A DNA stretch of 64,000 nt from Saccharothrix sp. NRRL B-16348 (GCF_001280085.1 NZ_LGED01000223.1:1-64000), one strand, 5' to 3'; counted from the first letter of the stretch, positions 53,835 through 63,098 are shown. Notes: generated by a model from the letters alone, not told the origin. Numbers and translations are program-made.

Positions 53835-54656
53835 TTGATCGACGCCACGATCCGGAACGTGTGTCGGTTGCGGTGGACGGCGGTGCTCGTGCGTGGCCGG
53901 GACGACCTGATCCGGCCCGCCCGGTACACCGTGCCGGACGCGGTGGCGACGCTCGCGGTGCGGCGCCTGCGCCGTCGCGGCCGCGTGATGTTGTCGTCGG
54001 GTCTGCTGCTGTTCGTGGGGTTCGTCGTGGGCGCCACCCTCTTGGTGGACAGGGCCGATGAGCTGCTCGCGACGGGGCGGACCGCGTCGGGCGTCGTGGT
54101 CGGCACGGAACCGGGCCGGCGCGGCGCGGCCGGTTCGATCCAGGTGCGGTTCACCGTCGAGGGAGAGGTGCGGACCCGCTGGATGAACCTCGACGACACC
54201 AGCCCGGAGTTGGGCGTGGGTGACCCGATCACCGTGTTCTACGACCGGCGGGACCCGGAGCGCATCGCCGCGCCGGGCGTGGCCAACGACCCCTATCTGC
54301 CGTCCATGCTGACGATCGCCGCCTTCGTGGTGTCAGTGGTGCTGCTGCCTCCCGGGCTGATCGGGTCGGTCAGGTGGGGGCGCCGCGCACGTGCCCTGCG
54401 TCGCCACGGCTGGCGTCGAGGTGTTGTCGAGGCCCGCGGCAAGCGGCTGCACCACATCGAGTTCCCCGCGGATCCGTCGGAGCGCGCCGTGACCGTGGTG
54501 ACCACCCGCCCGGTCAACTACGCGATCCCGCCGGAGTTCCGCACCGGTGAGGTCCTCGTCGGCGGTCGTGGCCGTCACCTGACGGTGGTGTTCACCCGCG
54601 GTCCCGTCCTCGCGGCCGCCCGGGAAGCCGGGACCCACCTACGGGACTCGCGATGA
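53835..54656 (+). CDS. DUF3592-like membrane protein
   Basis: A 273-residue protein starting at a TTG right after GAGGAGGGGGAC. Spans lie near 50-75 and 165-190. Between them is a beta-rich extracellular part with RTASGVVVGTEPGRRG and ITVFYDRRDPERIAAPGVA, the signature area of DUF3592 proteins. Function is not known. The following SDR gene starts 20 bases downstream. Confidence 0.7.
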   Translation: MIDATIRNVCRLRWTAVLVRGRDDLIRPARYTVPDAVATLAVRRLRRRGRVMLSSGLLLFVGFVVGATLLVDRADELLATGRTASGVVVGTEPGRRGAAGSIQVRFTVEGEVRTRWMNLDDTSPELGVGDPITVFYDRRDPERIAAPGVANDPYLPSMLTIAAFVVSVVLLPPGLIGSVRWGRRARALRRHGWRRGVVEARGKRLHHIEFPADPSERAVTVVTTRPVNYAIPPEFRTGEVLVGGRGRHLTVVFTRGPVLAAAREAGTHLRDSR

Positions 54657-54676
54657 GAGAATCTGGGGAGCACTTC

Positions 54677-55567
54677 ATGAACGACCCTCGCCCGCTCGCC
54701 GTCGTCATCACGGGAGCTGGTTCCGGTATCGGGTTGCGTGCCGCCCGGCAGTTGGCCGAGCGCGGTCACCGGGTGTTCGCCCTGTGCCGTGACCGGAGGC
54801 GGGGTGAGGACGCGCTGGCCCGGATCAACGCGAGCGCGCGGGAACCGGCGCGGCTGGTGCTCGCCGACCTGGCGGAGCTGGACGGCTTGGACGCCGTGGC
54901 GGCCTCGGTGGTGCGGCACGTCGACCACCTCGACGTGGTGATCCACAACGCGGCGAACTTCGACCAGACGCTCCGCGAACCCCGCTACACCGCGGCGGGC
55001 CACGAGTTGATCTGGGTGACCAACCACCTGGGGCCCTTCCGGCTGACGGCCGCGCTCAGCGGGCTGCTGCGGGCCGCACCCCGTCCGAAGGTGGTCACCG
55101 TGGCCAGCAAGGGCCTGGTCACCATGCCCCGCATCAGGATCCGCTTCGACCACCTCGACGGCACCGGCTGGTACAGCCCCACCAGGGCCTACTACCACTC
55201 GAAGCTGGCGCAGGTCATGTTCAGCCTCGAACTGGCGTCGAGGACCGCGGGCCGTGTCGACGTGACCTGCGTGCGGGTGCCCGCGGTGCGATTGGACGCC
55301 GACCGGTTGGCCGGGATGCCGCGGCTCCTGCGCGTGCTGTACGCGCCCAAGAACCGGCTGGCCGCCTCGCCGGAGGACTTGGCCGCCACGTACGTGCGCG
55401 TCACCGAGGACGGGGAAGGTCGGGCGGACGGGGCTGTTCGCGGCGTCTACGTCGACGAGCGCGGACGGCCGGTGAACGTGCCCGCGTTCGCCCGCGACCC
55501 GGCGGCCCGTGAACGTCTGTGGGCGGTCACCCAGGCCGCCGCCGGCAACCCGTCGTGGGCGTGGTGA
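54677..55567 (+). CDS. Short-chain dehydrogenase/reductase
   Basis: A 296-residue SDR. Cofactor loop is VVITGAGSGIGLRAARQLA, with structural NAAN in VVIHNAANFDQ, a Ser in VVTVASKGLV and the catalytic YxxxK in TRAYYHSKLAQVMF. The ATG at 54677 follows TGGGGAGC and is preferred to the ATG at 54653 overlapping the previous stop. Substrate is unknown, and resemblance is to retinol dehydrogenase/protochlorophyllide reductase-like SDRs. Confidence 0.87.
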   Translation: MNDPRPLAVVITGAGSGIGLRAARQLAERGHRVFALCRDRRRGEDALARINASAREPARLVLADLAELDGLDAVAASVVRHVDHLDVVIHNAANFDQTLREPRYTAAGHELIWVTNHLGPFRLTAALSGLLRAAPRPKVVTVASKGLVTMPRIRIRFDHLDGTGWYSPTRAYYHSKLAQVMFSLELASRTAGRVDVTCVRVPAVRLDADRLAGMPRLLRVLYAPKNRLAASPEDLAATYVRVTEDGEGRADGAVRGVYVDERGRPVNVPAFARDPAARERLWAVTQAAAGNPSWAW

Positions 55568-55644
55568 GGGCCGCGGTGGCGGCTGCGCCGATCACGCGCA
55601 GCCGCAGGTCGACCGGTCGCCGTTGTGCTATCCACTAACAGGCG

Positions 55645-56937
55645 TTAGTCAATGACGTTTCGCTGGTGGACGTCCGGGATGCCGTCGTGGTCTTCGTCGC
55701 GGTTCTCCTCCTCGTGGATGCGCCGGTAGACGCGATTGCGTACGCGCAGGATGACCGTGGCGACGAGGGCGGACAACAGCGAGCCGAGCAAAATGCCGAT
55801 CTTGGCGTCGTCGTAGGGCCGGCTGCCCTCGCCGAAGGCCAGTTCGCCCACCAGCAGCGACACGGTGAACCCGATGCCGCCCAGCACCGCCAGGCCCACC
55901 ACGTCCACCCAGGACAGGTCGTCGTCCAGTTCGGCGCGGGTGAACCGCGACACCAGCCAGGTGGCGGCGGTGATGCCCACCAGCTTGCCCAGCAGCAGAC
56001 CTGCCACGATGCCGAGGGTCACCGTGTCGGCCAGCGACGAGGTCAGGCCGTCCATCCCGCCGATGGCCACGCCCGAGGCGAAGAACGCGAACACCGGCAC
56101 GGCAACCCCGGTCGACAACGGCCGGAACCGGTGCTCGAAGTGCTCGGCCAGCCCCGGCCCCTCGCCGGGCGCGCGGCGGATGACCGGCACGGCGAAGCCC
56201 AGCAGCACCCCGGCCACGGTCGCGTGCACCCCGGAGGCGTGCATGAACCCCCAGGTGGCCACGGCCAGCGGCAGCAACAGCCACCACGAGCGCACCCGCC
56301 GCTGCACCAGCACGGTGAACAGCGCCAGCGGCACGGCCGTGAGCAGCAGCGGCGTCACGGCCAGATCGTCGGTGTAGAACACGGCGATGATCACGATCGC
56401 GATCAGGTCGTCCACCACCGCCAGGGTGAGCAGGAACGTCCGCAGCGCCGACGGCAGGCAACGGCCGATCACCGCCAGCACGGCCAGGGCGAAGGCGATG
56501 TCGGTCGCGGTCGGAATCGCCCACCCGGACGCCGCGCCAGGGGTGCCCAGGTTGACCAGCACGTAGATCAGAGCGGGTACCGCCACCCCGCCGAACGCGG
56601 CGGCCACCGGCACCGCGGCCCGGCGCGGGTCGCGCAGGTCCCCGGCCACGAACTCGCGCTTGAGCTCCAGCCCGGCGACGAAGAAGAAGATCGCCAGCAG
56701 CCCGTCGGAGGCCCAGTGCCCGACGCTGAGTTCCAGGTGCAGCGAGGCGATGCCGAACTCGAAGTCGCGCAACGCTTTGTAGGTCGGCGCCCACGGCGAG
56801 TTGGCCCAGACCAAGCCCGACAGCGCGGCGGCCAGCATGATCACCCCGCCGACGGTCTCCAAGCGGAGGATGTCAGCGATCCGCTTGGCCTCGGGCCAGG
56901 AACCCCGGTTGAACAGAGTGGTGGCACGGCGTTGCAC
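55645..56937 (-). CDS. nhaA: Na+/H+ antiporter NhaA
   Basis: A 430-residue antiporter with about 12 spans. The ion-binding Asp pair is in [17 protein letters not shown], with the discontinuous helix segment [17 protein letters not shown]. Family start [20 protein letters not shown] is present. The GTG at 56937 follows CTGGGAGCC. A longer frame would add the translated repeat element D ([12 protein letters not shown]), which is not family-like. The C-terminal tail is charged ([12 protein letters not shown]). It exports Na+ in exchange for H+. Confidence 0.93.
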   Translation of the reverse strand: MQRRATTLFNRGSWPEAKRIADILRLETVGGVIMLAAALSGLVWANSPWAPTYKALRDFEFGIASLHLELSVGHWASDGLLAIFFFVAGLELKREFVAGDLRDPRRAAVPVAAAFGGVAVPALIYVLVNLGTPGAASGWAIPTATDIAFALAVLAVIGRCLPSALRTFLLTLAVVDDLIAIVIIAVFYTDDLAVTPLLLTAVPLALFTVLVQRRVRSWWLLLPLAVATWGFMHASGVHATVAGVLLGFAVPVIRRAPGEGPGLAEHFEHRFRPLSTGVAVPVFAFFASGVAIGGMDGLTSSLADTVTLGIVAGLLLGKLVGITAATWLVSRFTRAELDDDLSWVDVVGLAVLGGIGFTVSLLVGELAFGEGSRPYDDAKIGILLGSLLSALVATVILRVRNRVYRRIHEEENRDEDHDGIPDVHQRNVID

Positions 56938-56950
56938 GGGCGGCTCCCAG

Positions 56951-57030
56951 CGGTCGGCGGAACACGTCGCCGACCAGGCTTCCCGGCACACCACGCCCGC
57001 ACGCGGGCAACGCCCCGACCGTACCCGGTG
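56951..57030 (-). promoter_or_regulatory. Structured repeat element D, leader of nhaA
   Basis: The core GCCGGGAAGCCTGGTCGGC lies on the minus strand (within 56969-56992). It is preceded by a GCCCG/CGGGC hairpin. Its end pairs as GGTCGGCG (56975-56968) with CGCCGACC (56959-56952), eight perfect pairs around eight bases. The hairpin sits directly before the ribosome site CTGGGAGCC of nhaA. Confidence 0.65.
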
Positions 57031-57160
57031 GTGGGTGTCGGAACGCGAACCCGATGATCACATCGTCATGAACGTCCGGTGCCCTCGGTCACCGTGCGTG
57101 GTCATCCCCAGGGGCGCGGTCGCTCGATCGGTGGGGCAGCAGGAGCAGGAGGAACCCCGG

Positions 57161-58369
57161 TCACAACCCGCGCCTGCCCTGCTCGTCGGGGCGACCGGTG
57201 GGCAGGTTGTCCGGTGGCTCGAAGCTCAGCGCCTTGGCCACCGGCACGTCGATCGAGGAGTGCAGCACGATCGACAGCGCGATGGTGATCGCGACCAGGT
57301 CGAATACGTGCTCGCCGGAGGGTATGCCCGCCTGGACGGCCAGCAGCACGTAGACCACGGAGGCGAAGCCCTTCGGCCCGAACCAGGCCGCGGCGGTCCG
57401 CTCCCGGTGCGGCAGCGGCGTGCGCAGCAACGACAGCAGCATGGCCGCGGGCCGGACCAGCACGATCGCGATGACCGCCACGGCCCAGTCGCCTGCGGTC
57501 AGGTGCGAGATGCGCTCCGGCGTGATCAGGGCGCCGAACACCAGCAGGCCGGCGAACTTGGTGACCTCCGACAGCAGGTCGCCGAAGTGCTCGAAGTTCT
57601 CCGCCGTCACCCGGTCCAGGGTGGCGAGGGCGGAGCCCGCGGCGAACGCGGCCAGGTAGGGGTTGGCGTGGGTCAGGTGGCAGGTCGCGTAGACGATCAC
57701 GCCGATGGCCAGCGGCCCCAGCGCCTGCAACCTCGGCTCGGCGGTGAGCACCCGCAACCGCCACGCCAGCGTGATCGCACCCGCCACGACCACACCGACC
57801 ACCAGGCCCAGGACCAGTTCGAGCGCGATGGTGCCCAGGTGCGGCTCGTTCAGGGTGGCGGTGGCCAGGAAGATCAGCACGAACGGCAGCGCCAGACCGT
57901 CGTTGAGGCCGGACTCGACGTTGAGCAGGCGGCGCAGCCGCAGCGGCACGTCCGTGCGCCCGACGATCGCCGAGGCGAACACCGGGTCGGTGGGGGACAG
58001 GATCGCGCCGACCAGCAGCGCGGTGGTCCAGTCCAGCCCGGCCAGGAAGTGGGCGGGCACCGCGATGCCGATCATGGTCAGCGGCATCGCCAGGCCCAGC
58101 GCCCGTCCCGACAGCCTCCACCCCTCGCGCAGCGCGGGCAGACCGGCGCGCTGACCGTCGGTGAACAGCACGGTGAACAGGGCCAGGTCCGCCAGCCCGG
58201 TGACGAAGACGCCGTCGGACGGGATGTCGACCAGACCGAACCCGCCCTGCCCGATCAGGGCTCCGGCCACCAGGAACAACAGGGCCGTGGACAGCACGGT
58301 CCGTGCGGCAAGACCGGAGAGCGACACGCTGATCAGCAGTACGAGCCCGAAAGCGAGCACCAGTGCCAT
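57161..58369 (-). CDS. CPA1-family cation:proton antiporter (NhaP-like)
   Basis: A 402-residue antiporter with about 12 spans. Ion-site motifs are ILSPTDPVFASAIVG and NVESGLNDGLALPFVLIFLA, and GPKGFASVVYVLL is also typical of CPA1 exchangers. There is no large C-terminal regulatory domain. The ATG at 58369 follows GACGGGACG. It probably exchanges Na+ or K+ for H+. With NhaA 200 bases further on, it makes a small Na+/K+ homeostasis locus, and repeat element E forms its leader. Confidence 0.9.
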   Translation of the reverse strand: MALVLAFGLVLLISVSLSGLAARTVLSTALLFLVAGALIGQGGFGLVDIPSDGVFVTGLADLALFTVLFTDGQRAGLPALREGWRLSGRALGLAMPLTMIGIAVPAHFLAGLDWTTALLVGAILSPTDPVFASAIVGRTDVPLRLRRLLNVESGLNDGLALPFVLIFLATATLNEPHLGTIALELVLGLVVGVVVAGAITLAWRLRVLTAEPRLQALGPLAIGVIVYATCHLTHANPYLAAFAAGSALATLDRVTAENFEHFGDLLSEVTKFAGLLVFGALITPERISHLTAGDWAVAVIAIVLVRPAAMLLSLLRTPLPHRERTAAAWFGPKGFASVVYVLLAVQAGIPSGEHVFDLVAITIALSIVLHSSIDVPVAKALSFEPPDNLPTGRPDEQGRRGL

Positions 58370-58391
58370 GGAACGTCCCGTCGTCGACGAA

Positions 58392-58539
58392 CAACCCCAC
58401 CGCGACGCGGCGGGGCGTGCCGACCAGACTTCCCGGCGCTCCGCGCGACAAGATGCCGCAAACCGGGCAGAAGCGCAAACCGGACGGTCGGTGTATCGGC
58501 CTCGGTGTCCGCATCGACACGGTGTCTGGCGCTGTCACC
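58392..58539 (-). promoter_or_regulatory. Structured repeat element E, leader of the CPA1 antiporter gene
   Basis: Minus-strand leader whose 58411-58539 part is about 90 percent identical to element A. It contains GCGCCGGGAAGTCTGGTCGG. It is followed by a strong CCCCGCCGCG/CGCGGTGGGG-type hairpin (58395-58415) about 25 bases before the start codon. Confidence 0.65.
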
Positions 58540-58594
58540 GGTCGGTGGCGGCGCGGTGTGCGGTGAAGTCTGGTCGGCTTCGCGACCCGACCGG
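58540..58594 (+). repeat. Structured repeat element F (variant core)
   Basis: The plus strand at 58555-58578 reads GGTGTGCGGTGAAGTCTGGT then CGGC. It is followed by a GGTCGG/CCGACC hairpin (58572-58592), as in elements B and D. It is back to back with element E. No recognisable gene follows before the TetR operators, and 58595-58780 shows nothing identifiable. Confidence 0.5.
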
Positions 58595-58785
58595 CCCAGA
58601 ATTGATCTTGAGGTTCTCGGCGGCGCCGCCGGTGTCCGGTCGCCGTTCGTGCCTGCGGATGTCCGCCCCGATTTGCAGGGGTTGCTCGCGGTCGTGCTGG
58701 TGGCTTGTGCGCAGGAGTCCTTCGAGCCGGTAGGTCCGGAATCCGCGGCGTCGGGCCGACAAGGCAGGGGGAACTTGACGTGGAC

Positions 58786-58819
58786 TGAACGATCGTTCAA
58801 TACTCTGAACATGCGTTCA
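58786..58819. promoter_or_regulatory. Paired TetR operators over the regulator start codon
   Basis: Two palindromes, TGAACGATCGTTCA (58786-58799) and TGAACATGCGTTCA (58806-58819), are spaced exactly 20 bases apart on the same helix face. The second contains the ATG start codon of the TetR gene (58811). The sites fit TetR-type GAACN4GTTC operators and imply autorepression of the three-gene operon. Confidence 0.75.
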
Positions 58820-59422
58820 GCCTCCGATTTGACCACTCGGGCCCGCATCCGTGATGCGGCCCTGGCGAGGTTCGGTGCCGATGGCGTCGCCGGGACGTCC
58901 GTGCGTGCGGTGGCTGCCGACGCCGGGGTGTCTCCCGCGTTGGTGCTGCACCACTTCGGGTCGAAGGAGGGGTTGCGGCAGGCGTGTGACGAGCACGTGC
59001 TCGACGCGATCCGGTCCGGTGGTGAGGTCGATGCCAGTGCGCTGGGGCATGTCCTGCGGGCGGCTACGCCGGTGCGGCGGTATCTGGGGCGTGCCTTGCT
59101 GGACGGGACCGAGGGCGCGTCCGTGCTGTTCACCGAGATCGTCGACCGCACCGAGGAGTGGCTGGCCGTGGGCGAGGCGGAGGGGTGGGTGCGTCCGACA
59201 TCGGACGCACGGGCACGGGCGGTGACCTACGTGTCGTGGCTGTTGGCGCCCTTGGTGCTCGGTGACCAGGTCGGGCGGCTGCTCGGCGGGGATCCGGCGG
59301 AGACCGCGACAGCGGTGCGGGGTGCGCGGGCCGGGTTGGAGATGCTGACCGGCGGCCTGTTCACCGACGACCGCTGGCTGACCGCGTTCACCGCGGTCGA
59401 CGAGCGGGAGTCGTCGCGGTGA
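58811..59422 (+). CDS. TetR-family transcriptional repressor
   Basis: A 203-residue regulator. The N-terminal HTH is DLTTRARIRDAALARFGADG then TSVRAVAADAGVSPALVLHH. The C-terminal helical ligand domain is typical of TetR_C proteins in actinomycetes. The ATG lies inside an operator and has no ribosome site upstream, so the mRNA may be leaderless. Its stop overlaps the GTG of the glycosyltransferase (GTGA), so it probably represses its own operon. Confidence 0.9.
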   Translation: MRSASDLTTRARIRDAALARFGADGVAGTSVRAVAADAGVSPALVLHHFGSKEGLRQACDEHVLDAIRSGGEVDASALGHVLRAATPVRRYLGRALLDGTEGASVLFTEIVDRTEEWLAVGEAEGWVRPTSDARARAVTYVSWLLAPLVLGDQVGRLLGGDPAETATAVRGARAGLEMLTGGLFTDDRWLTAFTAVDERESSR

Positions 59423-60687
59423 GGGCGCTGTTGGTCACCCACGGCACGCGTGGCGATGTGCAGCCGTTCCTGGCGCTCGCGGTGGCGTTGCGCGAACGCG
59501 GCCACGAGGCGCTGCTGGCAGCGCCGGAGTCGTTCGCGCCGGCCGCGTCGGAGCACGGGGTGCGGTTCGCGCCGCTGGACGAGGGGCCGAACCGGTTGAT
59601 GGACGACCCGGTGGTCCGGGAGGCGGTCGACGGTGGTTACCGGGGTGTGCGGGGCAAGATCACCGCCGTGCGCACGGCCCGGCGGATCAAGCCCTTGATG
59701 GGTGCTGTCCTGCACGATGTCGGCGAGGTGGCTCGGGCCTCGCTGGCGGACGTGGTGGTGCACTCGCCGTCCCTGCCCGCCCAGCACGCGGCGGAGATGC
59801 TCGGTGTGCCCGCGGCGCTGGTCGCGTTGCAGCCGGGCTGGGTGCCCACGAGCGCGTTTCCCTGTCCGATGGTGCCGTTGCCCCGGCTGCCGAGGTTCCT
59901 CAACCGCGCCACCTACCTCACCGTGTCCGCGACCCTGCGGGCCTTCTCCGGCATTGCCACCACGTGGCGCACGACCGAGCTCGGATTGCCGCGCCGCCGG
60001 GGAAGTCATGACGTGCTGCACGACGCCGCCGGCCACGACCGGCTGGTGTTGCAGGCGTTCAGCCGGCACGTCACACAGGTCGATCCCGGCTGGCCGGAGT
60101 CGGTGCGCACCACCGGCTTCTGGTATCTGCCCACGGCGCCGGAATGGTCCCCACCGGACCGGCTGAGGCGTTTCCTCGACGACGGCCCCGCACCCGTCTA
60201 CATCGGATTCGGCAGCATGACGGGCCGGGATTCACGCCGCACTACGACGATCGTCACCGACGCCGTGCGACGGGCCGGTGTCCGTGCCGTGCTGGCCACC
60301 GGCTGGGGCGGCATCGCCCCCGACACCGAAGCCGACGGCGTTCTGGTGATCGACCAAGCGCCGCACGACTGGCTGTTCCCGCGGATGAGCGCGGTGGTGC
60401 ACCACGGAGGCGGCGGCACCACGGGCGCCGCGCTGGCGGCGGGCCGCCCGCAGGTCGTGTGCCCGTTCGTCGCCGACCAACCGCACTGGGCTAACCGCAT
60501 GCACGCCGCTGGAGTCGCTCCATCTCCGGTTCGGCAGCAGCAGCTCAACGCCGACCTGCTCGCCGCGGCACTGACGGCGGCCACCGATGACATCGGGATG
60601 CGCGACCGGGCCGAACGGCTTGGACAGCAGATCCGCGCGGAGAACGGCGTCACCACGGCGATCGACGCCCTCGAACGCATCACCTGA
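59419..60687 (+). CDS. GT1-family (MGT/UGT-type) glycosyltransferase
   Basis: A 422-residue GT-B enzyme. The N-terminal acceptor domain starts ALLVTHGTRGDVQPFLALAV, as in antibiotic and sterol glycosyltransferases. The nucleotide-sugar signature is in VHHGGGGTTGAALAAGRPQV then PFVADQPHWANR. GSM in YIGFGSMTG is the mid-domain loop. The gene is coupled to the TetR repressor. Related enzymes inactivate antibiotics by glycosylation, so an inducible detoxification role is possible. The acceptor is unknown. Confidence 0.88.
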   Translation: MRALLVTHGTRGDVQPFLALAVALRERGHEALLAAPESFAPAASEHGVRFAPLDEGPNRLMDDPVVREAVDGGYRGVRGKITAVRTARRIKPLMGAVLHDVGEVARASLADVVVHSPSLPAQHAAEMLGVPAALVALQPGWVPTSAFPCPMVPLPRLPRFLNRATYLTVSATLRAFSGIATTWRTTELGLPRRRGSHDVLHDAAGHDRLVLQAFSRHVTQVDPGWPESVRTTGFWYLPTAPEWSPPDRLRRFLDDGPAPVYIGFGSMTGRDSRRTTTIVTDAVRRAGVRAVLATGWGGIAPDTEADGVLVIDQAPHDWLFPRMSAVVHHGGGGTTGAALAAGRPQVVCPFVADQPHWANRMHAAGVAPSPVRQQQLNADLLAAALTAATDDIGMRDRAERLGQQIRAENGVTTAIDALERIT

Positions 60688-60705
60688 CACCGGGAGACCA
60701 TCACG

Positions 60706-61191
60706 ATGGACGTAAAGAACGCGGTCGCGCGGGCGTTTCGCATGGACGACGAGGCGTGGCGGCGGCACGCGAACCCGTGGAGCGTGTGGACCCGCTTCGC
60801 GGCGATCCCGCTGATGCTGGCCGCGATCTGGAGCCGCACCTGGATCGGCTGGTGGTGCCTGCTGCCGATCGCGGCGGTGATCATCTGGCTGTTCGTCAAC
60901 CCGACGGCGTTCCGGCCCGTTGAGCCGCGCAGTTGGGCGGCACGTGGCATCTACGGCGAGCGGGCGTGGGTGCAGGACAAGTCGCTGGTACCGCCGGATC
61001 ACCGTGCCGTGCTGCGAATCCTGGTCGTGCTCGGGCTCACCGGCTTCGCTCTCGTGGTGTGGGGACTGGTCCGGCTCGACGTGTGGCCGACAGCGTTCGG
61101 CGCGGCGCTGGTGATCGTGGCGCAGCTGTGGCGCATCGACCGGTTCGGCTGGTTGTGGGAACGTGCCGAGCAGCGACGAACCGACCACTAA
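60706..61191 (+). CDS. DUF6653-like small membrane protein
   Basis: A 161-residue protein with a conserved start (HANPWSVWTRFAAIPLMLAA), two spans near 30-65 and two near 108-140. RPVEPRSWAARGIYGERAWV lies in the loop. This matches the actinobacterial DUF6653 family of unknown function. The ATG follows GGGAGACC 18 bases after the glycosyltransferase stop, so it is the third gene of the TetR operon. Confidence 0.75.
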   Translation: MDVKNAVARAFRMDDEAWRRHANPWSVWTRFAAIPLMLAAIWSRTWIGWWCLLPIAAVIIWLFVNPTAFRPVEPRSWAARGIYGERAWVQDKSLVPPDHRAVLRILVVLGLTGFALVVWGLVRLDVWPTAFGAALVIVAQLWRIDRFGWLWERAEQRRTDH

Positions 61192-61603
61192 TTAGCTCAC
61201 ACCTCCCTGGGCGCGTACGGCGGACACGCGAACCGGTCCCCGATGGCTGGCGGACCGACGTGCGTTCCGTTCGCGCAGCGCGGTGAGGCACGGGCTGGTC
61301 AACCGGGTGCAGCGTGCGGCCGCGGCGTCGGCGAGCTGGACTCACTGTTCGCGGGTGTACGCCGACAGCCAGCCACCTCGCCACCGACAGCGCGGCCTGG
61401 AACACCTCGACTCGCGAGCTGCTGGGATGACTCCCGACCCACCCCGGGCTCATCCACGACCTTGAAAGGACCACTACTCCCACGCTACGACCCCTTCGGC
61501 CGTTACACCTTCGTAAGGCCGGTGACACTCGTGCCGCTGAGCGCGGAATCCGTAATTTCATGACGGTCTGTGAGGAACAGGTCGTCCTGAGGAGGTCGGG
61601 AAC
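61192..61603. other. Intergenic region, no gene recognised
   Basis: 412 bases with only short frames lacking family features. The 3' part should contain the promoter for the secreted propeller gene. Confidence 0.4.
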
Positions 61604-62971
61604 GTGGTGCGACGATTAACGCGGCGGCTGGCGGGCGGTGCCGGTGTGGTGGTGCTCCTCTCGGTGGGAGCGCCGGCCGGGGCGCAGACCCGGGACATCG
61701 CGGGGCTGCCGTCGTGGGAGGTCGTGGCCGCCCCCGCGGTGGGCGAGTTCACCAACCGGCTGGCCGGCGTGTACGCCGCGTCGCCCGACGCGGCGTGGGC
61801 GGTCGGATCGGCACTGGGTCGTGCGGCGGGAGGCGGTCAGGAGCACCGCACACTGCTGCAACGCTGGGACGGGCGGTCCTGGAGCCAGGTCACGCCACCG
61901 GCGCTGCCCGGCGGACGGGTCGCGCAGCTCGGCGCCGTCGACGGGACCGGCCCGGACGACGTGTGGGCGGTCGGCGTCGCGACGGCCCCGAACGCGAACA
62001 CGGTGACCGGACAGCGGACCGTGGCGCTGCATTGGAACGGGCGGGACTGGACCGCGGTGCCGAGCCCGAATCGCGGCTTCCCCGACGACAACAACCGTCT
62101 GCTCGGCGTGGCTGCAGTCGCGTCCGACGACGTCTGGGCCGTGGGCGAACTCGACGGCAGCCTGTCCGGTGGCGGGCGGGCGTCGATCCTGCTGCACTTC
62201 GACGGCACCGGCTGGCGGGCGGTCGACCACCCGTGCGGCGCCGGGCTGCGGGCGGTGTCGGCGTCCTCGGCCGACGACGTCTGGGCGGTCGGCGCGAACA
62301 CCGCGTGCCACTTCGACGGCTCGTCGTGGAGGCCGGCCCGGCCGGCGGCACCGGTGGCGGGCAGGCGCCTCGACCTCGCCGGCGTCGCCGTGCTCGGGCC
62401 CACCGAGGCGTGGGCCGTCGGCCGCACCGTGTACGGCTGCGGCGAGCGCGTGTGCACCTTCGGCGAGGTCCAGCGCTGGAACGGCGCCGGGTGGACCACC
62501 TTCGCCACCCCCGGCGTCGACGTGCGGGGCGTCCACGCCGTCGCACCGGACGACGTCTGGGCGATCTCGCTGAACGATGGCCTGCTGCACTTCGACGGCA
62601 CCGGGTGGGCCCGCGTGCCCGCGCCGCGCGGTGTGCTGGAGGACATCACGGCCGGCGGGCCCGACGACCTGTGGGCCGTGGGTGCCACCAGCGGCGGCAG
62701 TCCTTCGGTGGCGCAGATCCAGCACGCCGCCTCGGCCGGCACCGCGACCGTCGTCGGTGGCACCAACCACGCCGGGGCTGTCATCTCGTGGACCGGACCG
62801 TCCAGCGGCTCGGTCCCGGTGCGCAACAGCTTCGGCCACTACGAGATCGTCGCGCTTCCGGTGGGGACCTACGACTTCATCGTGACCGCCGCCGGCTGCG
62901 CGCCGCAGGTCAGGGCCGTCACCGTCACCGCGGGTCGGATCATCCGGCAGGACTTCACGCTGTCCTGCTGA
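61604..62971 (+). CDS. Secreted beta-propeller-like protein with C-terminal Ig-like domain
   Basis: A 455-residue exported protein. The signal peptide is VVRRLTRRLAGGAGVVVLLS with AQA-like cleavage near residue 27. The mature part has at least seven repeats with DDVWAVG or TEAWAVG followed by W-rich blade strands, forming a propeller. The last 80 residues (about 375-455) form a carboxypeptidase-regulatory-like/DUF4480-type beta domain (YEIVALPVGTYDFIVTAAGC). There are no catalytic residues. It is probably a cell-surface or extracellular binding protein. GTG start; GAGG lies upstream. Confidence 0.72.
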   Translation: MVRRLTRRLAGGAGVVVLLSVGAPAGAQTRDIAGLPSWEVVAAPAVGEFTNRLAGVYAASPDAAWAVGSALGRAAGGGQEHRTLLQRWDGRSWSQVTPPALPGGRVAQLGAVDGTGPDDVWAVGVATAPNANTVTGQRTVALHWNGRDWTAVPSPNRGFPDDNNRLLGVAAVASDDVWAVGELDGSLSGGGRASILLHFDGTGWRAVDHPCGAGLRAVSASSADDVWAVGANTACHFDGSSWRPARPAAPVAGRRLDLAGVAVLGPTEAWAVGRTVYGCGERVCTFGEVQRWNGAGWTTFATPGVDVRGVHAVAPDDVWAISLNDGLLHFDGTGWARVPAPRGVLEDITAGGPDDLWAVGATSGGSPSVAQIQHAASAGTATVVGGTNHAGAVISWTGPSSGSVPVRNSFGHYEIVALPVGTYDFIVTAAGCAPQVRAVTVTAGRIIRQDFTLSC

Positions 62972-63098
62972 CCAGTCCGCGCCCACCGTGCCGTGCTGAC
63001 ACGGAACGAACTGCCGGTACGTAGTGTGCCGCCGTCGTGTTCTCCCGTGAACGGCGTGGGTGCGTGCTTGAGAACGTTGAGGAGATCGTCTTCGACGA

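Noticed and set aside
56938..56994. N-terminal extension of nhaA ([12 protein letters not shown]...)
   Set aside because: It is a translation of repeat element D. Family similarity and the ribosome site support the GTG at 56937.
56801..58810. Long plus-strand frame in front of the TetR gene
   Set aside because: It is antisense to nhaA and the CPA1 antiporter and repetitive (Gln/His/Arg). Only the part from 58811 is TetR-like.
61192..61603. Short plus-strand frames after the DUF6653 gene
   Set aside because: No ribosome site, no family features and atypical composition, so treated as non-coding.
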